A stretch of 64,000 bases of DNA from Cryptomeria japonica (taxonomy: Eukaryota; Streptophyta; Pinopsida; Cupressales; Cupressaceae). A program made the translations under genes and the position numbers. Below are positions 15,086-25,970 of the stretch, one piece after another. Below the pieces are notes generated by a model, which searched no databases, had not been told where the DNA came from, and was given only the letters and a program-made list of their open reading frames with translations. The stretch's first letter is position 1. Every line of letters starts with the position of its first letter. The stretch spans positions 160,285,471 to 160,349,470 of the forward strand of contig NC_081411.1 in NCBI RefSeq assembly GCF_030272615.1, in the 5' to 3' direction.

Positions 15086-16050
15086 TCTTGTGGCGTAGTG
15101 CTAGGATTTTGTGTGATTTGTCACTTTCTTGCCATGAAGCGTGTTACTCTGGAAGGTAAGTTTCTTTGGTTTTTATTAGTGTTTGATTTATTTTTCTCTA
15201 CAAAGTAAGGTTCTTTCTATTTTATTCGACTTAGTTTTGACCTCTTTTGGGTTTGTTATTTTCCTTTCATTGGCTTTTATTTGCAAGTTGGGAGTGATTT
15301 TAGCTTTTAGGGTTCAGTTTGGGTTGACTTCCAACAGTTTAATGCCATTAATTTGCACAGTTGTGGAGTTGTGCTAGGCTTTTCTGTTATCTGTTATTCT
15401 CTACAAGGTAAGCTTGTTTTGAATGCTTCAAAGGTAAGCAAGTTTTTGGTTTTTAATTTATGCTTTTAGAATCCTTTCGTAAATTATATAGGGTTTATAA
15501 ATTTGTTTTGAATTAGGGCCATGATTAAATTTGAAGGAAAAGGTTTTGTTGACATCCAACAGTTTAATGTCGTTAATCTACAGGGTTGTGGCATAGTGCT
15601 AGGCTTTTGTGTGATTTGTTACTTTCTTGTTGTGAAGTGTGTTACTCTATAAGGTAAGTTTCTTTGGGTTTTATTAGTGTTTGATTTTTGTTTCTCTGCA
15701 AAGTAAGGTTCTTCTTGTTTAATTCAACTTAGTTTTGACCTCTTTTGGGTTTGTTATTTTCCTGTCATTAGCTTTTGTTTGCAGGTTGGGAGTGCTTTTA
15801 GCTTTTAGGGTTCCATTTGGGTTGACTTCCAATAGTTTAATGCCATTAATCTGCACGGTTGTGATGTTGTGCTAGGCTTTTTTGTTATTTGTTATTCTCT
15901 GCAAGGTAAGCTTCTTTTGAATGCTTCAAAGGTAAGCAAGTTTTTGGTTTTTAATTTATGCTTTTAGAATCCTTTCTAAAATTTTATAGGGTTTATAAAT
16001 TTATTTCAAATTAGGGCCAAAGTAAATTTGAAGGAAAAGGTTTTGTTTGT
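15086..16050 (+). repeat. Tandem duplication, about 498-bp unit, two copies
   Basis: Copy 1 (15086-15583) and copy 2 (15584-about 16050) align with few changes. Each unit holds several copies of AAGGTAAG-like phrases that look like 5' splice donors. No ORF is preserved. A related stretch recurs in reverse orientation at 17755-17830 and 18060-18310. Confidence 0.85.
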
Positions 16051-16084
16051 CTTCTTGTGCAGTGCAATTAATCGCTTGGTTTTT

Positions 16085-16356
16085 TGTTAATGTGAATTTA
16101 AACTACAATTTTGTCCAAGGAATGAGTGATTGATGTTTATGTTGTACAAAATGTGTGGAAAACCACCCATCAAAGCCATAGTGGACCACTGAGCATTTAG
16201 TCGTATCTTCATGACTCCTATATCCAAAGTTGTTACAATTATAGTATGGTTGGGTAATACACCCATTTGACCATTATTAGTAGTTAGTATTATTTCTTGA
16301 ACATCTGAATCCCAAACAACTCGATTGGGAGTGACTACATGAAGGTTTAGGTTCAT
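16085..16356 (-). pseudogene. atpE: Plastid-derived atpE fragment (nuclear plastid insert)
   Basis: The first 60-odd residues match the N-terminus of the chloroplast ATP synthase epsilon subunit: [19 protein letters not shown], then [10 protein letters not shown] and [10 protein letters not shown]. The match fades after that. In plastids this subunit sits in the CF1 central stalk. Here it is a nuclear remnant, since it is truncated, flanked by nuclear repeats and lacks the rest of the gene. It follows the atpB fragment with a 9-base gap, in the native plastid order. Confidence 0.85.
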
Positions 16357-16365
16357 TTTGTTTCT

Positions 16366-16590
16366 TTAAATTTCTTTTAAGTTCATAGCCTTTGCGGTAG
16401 CTTCATCAATGTTACCCACCAAATAAAAAGATTGTTCAGGTAGAACATCTAATTCTCCAGAAAGGATCATTTGAAAACCTCTAATTGTCTCTATGAGACT
16501 AATATATTTACCAGGGGAACCAGTGAATACCTCTGCTACAAAAAAGGGTTGTGACAAAAATCGTTCAATTTTTCTTGCTCTTGCCATGAC
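16366..16590 (-). pseudogene. atpB: Plastid-derived atpB C-terminal fragment (nuclear plastid insert)
   Basis: The frame ends with the C-terminus of the chloroplast ATP synthase beta subunit: [40 protein letters not shown], and a version of [21 protein letters not shown]. Residues further upstream in the same frame (to 16683) no longer match beta, so the plastid segment ends near 16590. The stop is 9 bases before the atpE ATG. In many angiosperm plastomes the two genes overlap by four bases, so this arrangement differs from the angiosperm norm. Confidence 0.88.
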
Positions 16591-16689
16591 TAACATATTT
16601 GGTTTTTCTGCATAGCATTGGTTGGGTATGATATGAGAATGCCTTTTCAATGGAAATATGCCCAGTCTATGTCTTGCTATCATTTACAT

Positions 16690-17640
16690 TCATATGACAC
16701 TTATTCTTAATCCCTAATTATTTAGCTTCTTATGGTTTTATGGATGCAAGAGAGGGTTTGAGACAAAATCCATTATGTATATCAAATTCATATAACACAA
16801 TCATAAATTTGTGACTAGGAATTCAGGGTACTTTTTGCCTTCTCCTAGGAAGCTACTATTTTTGCCAGTTTTCACTATTAAATTTGTGTGCCAAACAAGA
16901 AAGTGGGCAGAGGATTGAGATTTATTCATACATTTCAGGTGTGTAGTCGTCGCCCTCATCTAAAAAATTATGAAGTTGACATACACTTTAAACACAGACC
17001 AAAAAAAAGCAACAAAACTAGCATTTAGGGTTTGTGGAGTATTCAAAATGGATGCCAAAAAATATATGGGTTGCATTATCTTTAGAATTTATCCCCACCT
17101 TTGAGAAAACTAAATCAACAACTTAGGGAAAATTATGACATGTTCCTGATTTATTGAACTTTGGGTTGGACTTAAAGTGTGCTCCAATTGTCTTAGGGAA
17201 CCATGCCAAGAGACCATGTTTCATAGCCTTGAAGTGGCGATGTAGTCAGACTAATGCACAAACTTGTCCAATAAAACACACTCTCAAGTATAAAACACAC
17301 GGTCAAGTCATGTATGCTTTCTATTGAAATTGTCCACTAAAATCTTTAGGAAAAAGAAAAAAATTAGATGAGTTGAAACATACACCTTATTTAATTTTGT
17401 TGCATGTCATTGGTCTTAAAAAAAATATTATTATTATTTGCATTGTACTTAACCTTTGAATAGGATGTTAATGTTCTACTTCCGAAACTGTCTAAGGAAT
17501 ATCCTTATTCCTTTCTTATTTTTATTAATTATCAAATTTTAAGCCTTCCTAACAAATATGAATCTCCACCTAAGGAAAAAACTTTTTTTTTTAGGTTCTT
17601 GATAAATACTTCATGCAAGTGTGATGTTTTGTCTATTAAA
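16690..17640. other. No recognisable gene
   Basis: Stops in all frames and no repeat partner noticed in the window. Confidence 0.5.
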
Positions 17641-17647
17641 ATATGTC

Positions 17648-18600
17648 AACTAATTAGAAACATAGTTATAGAGGGTCATACAAGGTTCATGACCAATAAC
17701 AAAGTTAGTCTGATAATATAGTGATAATCATGGAGAGTTTTATACTGTTGTAATGGCCCTATAGTACGCCACAACCCTACAGATTAACGACATTAAAGTG
17801 TTGGATGTCAACCACCACATAACCCTAAAATGTAAAAGCATTGACAACCTACAAATATTAATGAGGGTCATTAATGTACATGTTATTCTCTTCAGTCTGG
17901 TTTTGCCTATCAAAATTTGTCAACTAATTTGAAACATAATTATAGAGGACCATATGAGGTTCATGGTCAATAACAAAGTTAGGTAGATAATATATATTCC
18001 AAACATTAATAGTCGGTTATGATGAATAACAAAGTTAGGCAGATAATATACTGATAATTATACAGAGTTTTATATTGTTGTAATGGCCCTACACTACGTC
18101 ACAACCATGTAGGTTAAAGGCATTAAACTATTGGACATCAACCACCACAGAACCCTACAAGCTAAAAGCACTACAACCTGCAAAAGAAAAACAATGACAG
18201 GGAGATTAGCAAACAAAAAAATAGGGCAAAACTAACCGCAATAAAACCAAAATAAGGTTACTTTGCAAAGAATAACAGATAACACAAAACCCTATCACTA
18301 TGCCACAATAGTTGAAAAGTATAATGTTGAAGTGCCCTATCAATCTTCTTTCGATAGGCAGGAGTAACTTCAAGCTATGCATACATACAAAGAAAGATAA
18401 TTATAGAGGGCCATAGTTGGTTCATGATCAATAACAAAGTTAGCCACAACCCTGCAGATTTATACAGTATATTTATCCAAGTAACTTTGTTATTGATCAT
18501 GAACCTCATATGACCCTCTATAAATATTTATACAATACATTTATCTGCCTAACTTTGTTATTGATCATGAACCTCATATGGCCCTCTATAATTATGTTCT
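17648..18600. repeat. Cluster of direct and inverted copies of a short repeat
   Basis: A phrase of about 75 bases containing TTATAGAGGGCCAT and CAATAACAAAGTTAG occurs on the plus strand at about 17665-17760, 17930-17990, 18010-18100 and 18395-18440. It is inverted at about 18485-18530 and 18545-18600. Segments 17755-17830 and 18080-18310 are reverse-complement relatives of the 15.1-16.0 kb duplication. The last plus and first minus copies could form a foldback structure. Confidence 0.7.
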
Positions 18601-18605
18601 CGGCA

Positions 18606-18970
18606 TATTAATTAAGTCGATAGGCTTTTAGTGGGGGCTTTTGCCTGCCGAAGTGTAAGACATTTCAGCCCACTTAGTTTCCAGAGGTCGGTGTTTTTTC
18701 CTTCAGTGCTGGTGACGTGTTGGCGACAACCGTACTTGGGTTTGTCTCCATCGGTCAGCACGCATCCTAAACTCTTTATGATCCCAGTGCTGGTGACGTG
18801 TTGCCAAAGTGTAAGACATTCCATTGCGCTTGTTTTTGTCGATTAGTAGCATTTCCAAGTGGTCTTCACATGTTGGAGGAAATGACACATGGACAAGTGA
18901 ATGTTTGCTTAGACTATGCCAAAAGAAAGGGAATACTCAGTGCCTTAGACAAATTTCTTATTTTGTTGTG
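18606..18970 (+). repeat. Dispersed repeat copy 2 ('AGTGGGGGCTTTTG' family)
   Basis: Direct relative of 14661-14975, with a partial internal re-duplication of the GTGCTGGTGACGTGTTG phrase and an extra segment before the shared CCAAAAGAAAGG end. The two copies are 3.9 kb apart. Confidence 0.7.
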
Positions 18971-19728
18971 TGTTTTCCATCAATAACTTTTACTCTAGAA
19001 CAATTCAATTGTTTGAGGGTTACCATTAGTAATTGATAACTGATGAAAATTGGTTAATCTAAATCTGCAATATTATTTTGTGTTGTTCTGAGTTGATTTA
19101 TTGTGCAATTTTTCAACTAGTTGAGGTTTACAAAGAGTAACTGAATTCTTGCAATGAATATTAGAAAAATTACATAGTTAACAATCAATTTTACATTTAT
19201 TATGGTTTCCTTTCCTGTTTGTTGTATTTAAATATCTATTTAGTGACTTTTTGATTTCAAAACGAAATTTGTTGAAATGCATCATTTAGGTCACGTACAA
19301 TAGGTTGTCTCAAGGTCATCAACGTACATTTTTTTGACTGGCTAGATGACATTTCCTTCTGTAGTATTAACTGAGTTTTTTTTTAACTAAATGTAAGGAT
19401 AATCTCTAATTTGACTTTTTTTGAAATGTAAAGGAAATGTATAATTTATTAAATGAAATTCATATGTATGATTTTCTTCTCTTTCCATTTTAGTTCTTAT
19501 TTTCATCTGCATTCTTCCTAGCCTACAAGTTTTCAATTTTTACATTTTCAGTTCATGTTTCTTGTAACTAGTCAACAATTATTTTTTTGCATTTTCCAAC
19601 AATGTTTTAATTTTCTTTCACATTGGTTGGGTTTTTGTCCTATATTAACTTTTTTAATGATTTATTTTCATGTGTTGGTTCTCACGAAATTGAGCCACAT
19701 TAATTCAATCAATGTTTTTTAATGCATA

Positions 19729-20042
19729 GAGAAATGAAAGAAACAAAGGACATTAATAATGTCATTGCGAAGCTGTTGCAATAGAGAAACAAGATAAAGG
19801 ACAACCTGAGAAAGTTGATTCATCAACATGAACGTAAAATAATCAAGCAATCAAGAAACCCCCCTCCTATTCCTACCACACTTGTTTCCACCATTTCTAA
19901 TATGGAATTATGCCCTCTTCCACTACCAACTGCTGAACAATTAATAGATCCACTAGCCTATTTTATGTTAGGAGACAAGATCCTTAAGTGGAATGATAAC
20001 CAACTTGGATGGGTTGCATGGGTAGATACTTCCTTTGTTTAA
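19729..20042 (+). pseudogene. Unrecognised small coding remnant upstream of the Helitron RPA gene
   Basis: An ATG at 19725 opens a lysine-rich start with one stop near 19780; the frame is then clean from 19815 to 20042. The peptide is basic at first, then Pro-rich, then hydrophobic with repeated Trp. I do not recognise it. It lies upstream of the RPA exons on the same strand, so it could be an upstream exon or a captured fragment. Confidence 0.3.
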
Positions 20043-21299
20043 TTACTCGGGCTTTCATCAGTTGAACTCATCTTTCGATTATATTTTGAGATTCAAAGTA
20101 ATCTTCGTGATCCTCATACATGATTGTTATATGTGTCAATCGTAAATTGGAACTTTGATTTTTTGTATGCGTATCCCTATTAAAAGTAATCTAATAGAAA
20201 CATCCATGCACCAAAATGTTGATGCAAATTTGCTTTTGTTTATGTTAATTTTTCAGTTTCCTCCTGTTCCATCCTGATGGATACCTAAATGCATACATAT
20301 TTGGATACCTAAAAGTCGTGTTAAAATTACAGTCGGATAACATTAATAGTCAATTAAAATACAATAGTATGAAACATTGCATGCAATCAACAAAGTTCTT
20401 TATTGTATTTCAGAATCTATATCATCTGAAAAACAACAAAAAATAACAGACTACAAATTATGATTATTTTTGGTCTACAACTTTCATATTCACTAGGATT
20501 TAGTTAGGTACTTATCCTTGGCACTGAATTTCTCAATCCATTATGTTGTTCAATCTCTTCTAATAGAATATTTTAAATGTCATAATAGGATCACAATCAA
20601 CTTTATTCTGCAAGGCAATATACCAGTCCAAATGACGGGACTTCTTTCCTCAGACTGAATCTGAAATTGTTTCTACTCTAATAAACAGGTAAATTATCCT
20701 TCTCTTGAAATGTACATCTATGTTCCCTGCAAATATGATTCCCTCCTTTTCTATATTTTTTTCCAAAGATGCAAAATACTTTCCAACTCATTAAGTTTTT
20801 CATTTATGAACATATCTTTACGTGTCAATAGCTTTATTTGAGGATAATCTGTATGTAATATTACATTCTTCCAATAAATTAAACTTTTACGTACAAAAAA
20901 AATTAATTGTTTGTTAATAACCTGTACTGGCATGTACATTTAGTCCTGCCATTCCTCTCAAATTTAAAGATCTCCATCCAAAATGTCATCTATGTTAGCC
21001 ACCTCTGAATCTGTACAACAATCCACAATGGATACTTGGTAAGCTAATACATTGTACCTTTTGAAAAACACAACTTTGTTGTCATTACTTTCATAATATA
21101 TCTTTTTTTTATTCCATCCCTTCCATTTTGACATTCACCCTTTTTTCTAACATACACAAATATAGTTAAGCATTTTGTAATTTAGATACTTGAATTGCAT
21201 ACACTCCAAAACAATAAACTATATGTTAAGGAATGATTAGATATATGTCTTCATAGCCCTTCACATTAAGTCCTCAATATTGATATTATCTTTTTGTAG

Positions 21300-23193
21300 G
21301 AAATTACCCAAGAGTATGCCCCTACCCCATGTGCAATGCAATCTATCAATGTTGGGGATGAGCTTCCTTCAGCATTACTCCAAGTTTTATCATTCTAAAA
21401 AATGCAGGGTACCAAAGATGACACAGACATATATAAACTAGTGTTGTCTGATGGCACAAACATGCAGTTAGCAATTGTGCCTTTTAAGTATGCCACTCTG
21501 ATAGATTCAAATGCTCTAAAAATAGGCTCAATAGTCTTGGTGTCCAGTTATACTTGTAGATATGTATGGAACACAAGGTAGGAAAGACACTATGTTTATT
21601 AAATACAATATCCTTCTTTGTTATTTAATTGTTTCCAGCTACAATCCATAGAAACTTAAAGAAAAGTATTTTCATTTACATGACTATTATAATACTTAGT
21701 TTACAAGTCAAACAAAGTGATTGTCAATTCTTTGGCAAAATGGCATACCTGTTCAAAGAACAACAACCATAAATGATGAGTGAAGATACACCATCATCCT
21801 TTAAACGTTCCCTTCAGTTTGCTACTGAATTACCATCCCCACAAAGTAAAACCTCAGAAAATATAAGCCCAATCAAAAGTTTAAATCCATACCAAAACAA
21901 ATAGACAATCAAAGGCAAAAGTACTGATAAATGACCTATATGGTCATATAATACAACTACTAAGAATGGCCACGTCTTTAGTTTTGACATTTTCAACACT
22001 AGGGGTTGTGAAGTTAGAGTTACATATTTTGACAAAATAGCTCAACTACATTCTGACTGTGTGGAAGTAGGTGCCCATTATGTCATTTCTAAGGGGTCCA
22101 TTAAGGAGGCAAACACAAGATACAATAAATTGAACAGCCATTTAGAGATCACCCTATCTGATGATTCCATATTAAAATGTTGTACCAATGATGATGTACC
22201 AGGTCAAGTCCACTCTCCTTTCATCCCTATTAGTGAAGTGATTCAGCTAACTAATAATATATTAGTTGACATCATTGGTGTTGTTGTACATGTTGGAGAT
22301 ATCATTCCAATCCATAGGAAAGATTGCAGTGAAACAAAGAATCGAGTTGTTAGAATTAATGATCTCTTTAGCTCAACAATTGATGTCAACTTATGGGGTC
22401 CATCATCAAAACAAATAGGAAAAGATTTTAAAAATATGTTAACCCTTGATGGTGTTCTTATACTTGTTGTAGGTAATGGTCATGTGGGTTATTTTAATGG
22501 TAAGGTTGTTAACATGACATCTACAACAACATTATATATTAATCCTACTTTCCCAGAGACAGAACCCCTAATGTTAAGAGGAAATCTTCCATTGCATACT
22601 CAGGATTTCTCTGCAAGAATTACTCACATTGATGGTAAATACACTAGAATGACTATTTCATCAATCTGTGAATGTATGAGTGTCAAACTAGAAACTATTC
22701 AAACCACTTTACTGGTTGTTCTGAGATTTGTAAATGTAACAGATAAAACTTTCTATTACATAGCTTGTCCACTGAAAGTAAATGGAAAACCTTGTAAAAA
22801 AAATGCACTCAACAAGTTGATGATTCATGGTTTTGTCCTAGATGTGAAATGATCATGACAGAATGCAATTACAGTTACCTTTTACCAATGAAACTACAAG
22901 ATGCAACAGGTACTGTTTGGGCTACTTTTGATGAGGTTGCAACTCAATTGATAAAGAAAATTGCAAAAGAGCTTTGTGCACTGCAAAATGATGCCACAAC
23001 AACACAAACACCTTGCTCTATCATTAATACACTTATTTCACATTGTTACTCATTCACTCTGCTGGTTTCTACTGACACATACAACTTTGAACCAAAGATG
23101 AAGGTTACAATCAACAAAATTTGCTCTGTTGATTATAAAACTAAATGTGATGGGTTACTTGCAGAGATTACTCGCCTCTCTACAAAGGCTTAG
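21300..23193 (+). pseudogene. RPA70-like gene of a Helitron (decayed)
   Basis: The domains follow the order of the large subunit of replication protein A, a single-stranded DNA binding protein. Exon 21300-21577 encodes an RPA1N-like domain (APTPCAMQSINVGDELPSAL, then YKLVLSDGTNMQ), with an AG acceptor before it, a GT donor after it and one internal stop. After an intron, about 21830-22030 encodes the typical NPYQNK-TIK linker (its Trp is now a stop) and the start of DNA-binding domain A (VFSFDIFNTRGCEVRVTYFD). Domains A and B follow in the open frame at 22061-22852. Domain C keeps the four zinc-ribbon cysteines (codons at 22766, 22793, 22834 and 22843), but a one-base shift, probably in the eight-A run at 22796-22803, moves the rest to the frame ending at 23193. 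Plant Helitrons often carry such a gene, and a Rep/helicase gene lies downstream. Confidence 0.88.
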
Positions 23194-23199
23194 CTATAC

Positions 23200-24563
23200 T
23201 AGGCATCCTGCCTAATTACAATCCTACACATAACTCTACATATGGATGTCTTGATAACCTTATCGCTTTTCCTTTCAATCTTGCATTATGTGGATCTTTC
23301 TTTGTATGTTGAGATAATTATACTTAGAAATATACACGATTGATTTCTATGAATACATAAGTACCTCTATATATATGTATATGTATATTTCTTACATAAA
23401 TAACAGATTGCATTAAAATTCATTATTATCTCTTTGCATTTCTTTCCTTATCACATAAACTTTCCTATTGTCATGCTTATTAGTTTTGCACATCATATTA
23501 CAATTAAAATTAGTCCATTTATGTATGCATAAATATTATAATAGAGAATTCCTATCTCAATATCTATCTATATTTACATATTTAAAAATTCATACACACA
23601 TGTCAATATATACATCTGCAATCGCATATTGAACAATAAGAATGTGCATCTCTGCATATTGATATATTTATATGTTTATAGACAACTAACTATACAAGGT
23701 TTCAAACTCTTCTGGAAGTACTTGCCGCTGCATTGCACAATATGTTTAACTACATACTCATCTATGTTGGTTAATTGCCTTGCATAATAAATTTGGTTTC
23801 CTTGAGATTTCTCTCGTATATAAGTGCTTACTATTCATCTTTTGGTGTAGAATTACATATTTACATTTATCTAAAAATTGTAGATTTATATTCCTTTCAC
23901 ACATTAATAATTTTCCAGCAATCAGTTTCTTCAACTATGATGCTTCTACAAAGTCAGCACACTTTTCAATATCTGTTTTTCCTTGCATTCTTAGATTTAA
24001 TTGTTGTCTTCATCTATGATGTAAACATGCATATGTATATTCCTATATAGAGACTGCATACTCATGTATGCTGGTTAATTACCTTCCAAAATAAATTTGG
24101 TTTCCTTTAGATTTCTTTCATATATAAGTACTTATTGTTCAATGCACTTTCCTATTCATTTCATTCCTTGCATTTTTAGCTTTGATTGCACTCTTTCTGT
24201 ATCATATAAACATACTTATGTATATTTCTATATACAAAATACAATATAAAGATATGTCTTATATGCAAGTATCTCTAAATAAATATATATCTATAGAAAA
24301 TTTATACATATATATGTATTTCTATCTGTGCATATCTATTTCTACAGATATACACATACTTATATATACTTTTTTTTATTCATATATATTTGTACATGTG
24401 AATATTTGTATATATATCTATATATATGTATAAATATATACCTATGCATTAATATATATCCATAATCACATTCTCGAAATGTTATCGTACCCAGAATTAT
24501 AAATAAAATACCAAATATAGAAATCAAATTCTATACAAATATATATTTATACATAGTTATAGA

Positions 24564-24596
<33 letters not shown>

Positions 24597-24720
24597 TATC
24601 TATGTATACATATATACACATATTTCATTGATATGTATATATACATGTATGTATGTATGTATATATACATACATCTGTATGTATATATAATTTTATATAT
24701 CTATGTATATGTATATTTCA
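23200..24720. other. AT-rich spacer with microsatellites and a ~95-bp duplication
   Basis: Non-coding. It holds a repeated segment (about 23750-23845 and 24050-24150, sharing 'ggttaatt.cctt...aaataaatttggtttcctt'), TATA/TACA-rich simple sequence from about 24200, and a (TG)14 run at 24567-24594. Confidence 0.65.
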
Positions 24721-24736
24721 ATAATGACTTTGGGAA

Positions 24737-25076
24737 GTCCAAGGGGTTGAGCTTAACTAGCTAAAACACTGGGTTCTCACTGTGGAGACCCAAGTTCAAC
24801 TCCCAATAGGGACATCTGAAGTGAAATTCTAAGTTGTGACTCTTGGTCTTCCATAGGATGGGGAAGGTCTTGGGGTCAATCTAATGGAACTCTAAGCTGT
24901 GACTCTTGGCCTTTTATAGGATGAGAAGGTCTTGGGGTCAATCTAATCAAACATAATAATAATAATTCAAAGATATGTAATGGGGATGGGGCCCCCTACT
25001 ATGTCCCCACTGGTTCATAGCTCCAGTCAAAAGCTATTTAGGCTTTGGCCAATTACCAATCAAAAAAAAAAAAAAC
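24737..25076 (+). mobile_element. tRNA-derived SINE with perfect 14-bp target duplication
   Basis: The 14-bp sequence AATGACTTTGGGAA is present at 24723-24736 and again at 25077-25090, directly after an A-rich tail (25062-25075). The head looks tRNA-like: an A-box-like stretch (TTGAGCTTAACTAGCT) near 24747 and a B-box-like AGTTCAACTCC near 24793. Such internal promoters recruit RNA polymerase III. The body contains a 63-bp tandem duplication (about 24825-24888 and 24889-24951). These are the hallmarks of a full-length SINE moved by LINE enzymes. It lies between the RPA and Rep/helicase genes of the Helitron and so inserted after it. Confidence 0.88.
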
Positions 25077-25089
25077 AATGACTTTGGGA

Positions 25090-25970
25090 AAAAAACTCAT
25101 AGGTAAACTCTACACTCAGCAAAGTAGACATTAGTAAATTGAAGTCTTGCACAACAAATACAATTCACAACAAAATGACCAACACAAAACTAAAAAAAAA
25201 GAACATTACATATTAAATTAACCAATTTTCAATTCCCATATGTTTCTAAATACTATTGACCCAAGCATGTGTATACGTAACAAGCCAAGACCGTCTGTAT
25301 GCACCCATAAAACTGCACAAAAAAACATGTATTACTTCTTACATAACTTTATATAGATTTAAATGTATTTATATATATGTATATGCCTCATTGAAATTAT
25401 AAATGTATTTACATACATACATATATCTATGTACATATGTATGTATGCATGTATATATTTTTCCAAGTACATGTATATACACATGTATTTATCTATATAC
25501 AAATATCCAATGTCATAATTATATATTATATGCCTATGTACATGCCTTGAATTTCTTATAGTTCCGTTAAAACAAGAGAAAGTAACTGTATGGTTGTTGT
25601 CATACATACTTCAATCCTTTCTCTCTTCAATTGTTAGAATTCTAACACACCTCTATTCTATTACAACTATTAGACATCTATTGAACCTTCCACTCAACAA
25701 GGCGATGCCATCAAATGGAGGAGGAAGCAAACAAATAGAACTTACTATGCAAAGAATAGAGGCAATATCTCTAACAAATGCCAAATGAAGCATCGTGCAC
25801 AACAAACATCTGATAGTAACTCACACACTCTATTACAAATAGAATTCAATGACCTTCAACCAAGTAATGTGCCCCAAAAACATTCAACTACTCTTGAACT
25901 CACACTGCAGACTCATTCATTCCTACATGCTTTATCTAACTTTTGAAAAAAAATTGATATGTTGGAGCTC
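25090..25970. other. Spacer between the SINE and the Helitron Rep region
   Basis: AT-rich with TACA/TATA simple sequence around 25360-25500. From about 25690 a plus-strand frame reads MPSNGGGSKQIELTMQ, possibly the beginning of the Rep protein's N-terminal region; it is interrupted by stops. Confidence 0.45.

Noticed and set aside
16591-16683. Further upstream part of atpB
   Set aside because: The frame stays open but no longer resembles the ATP synthase beta subunit, so the plastid homology ends near 16590.
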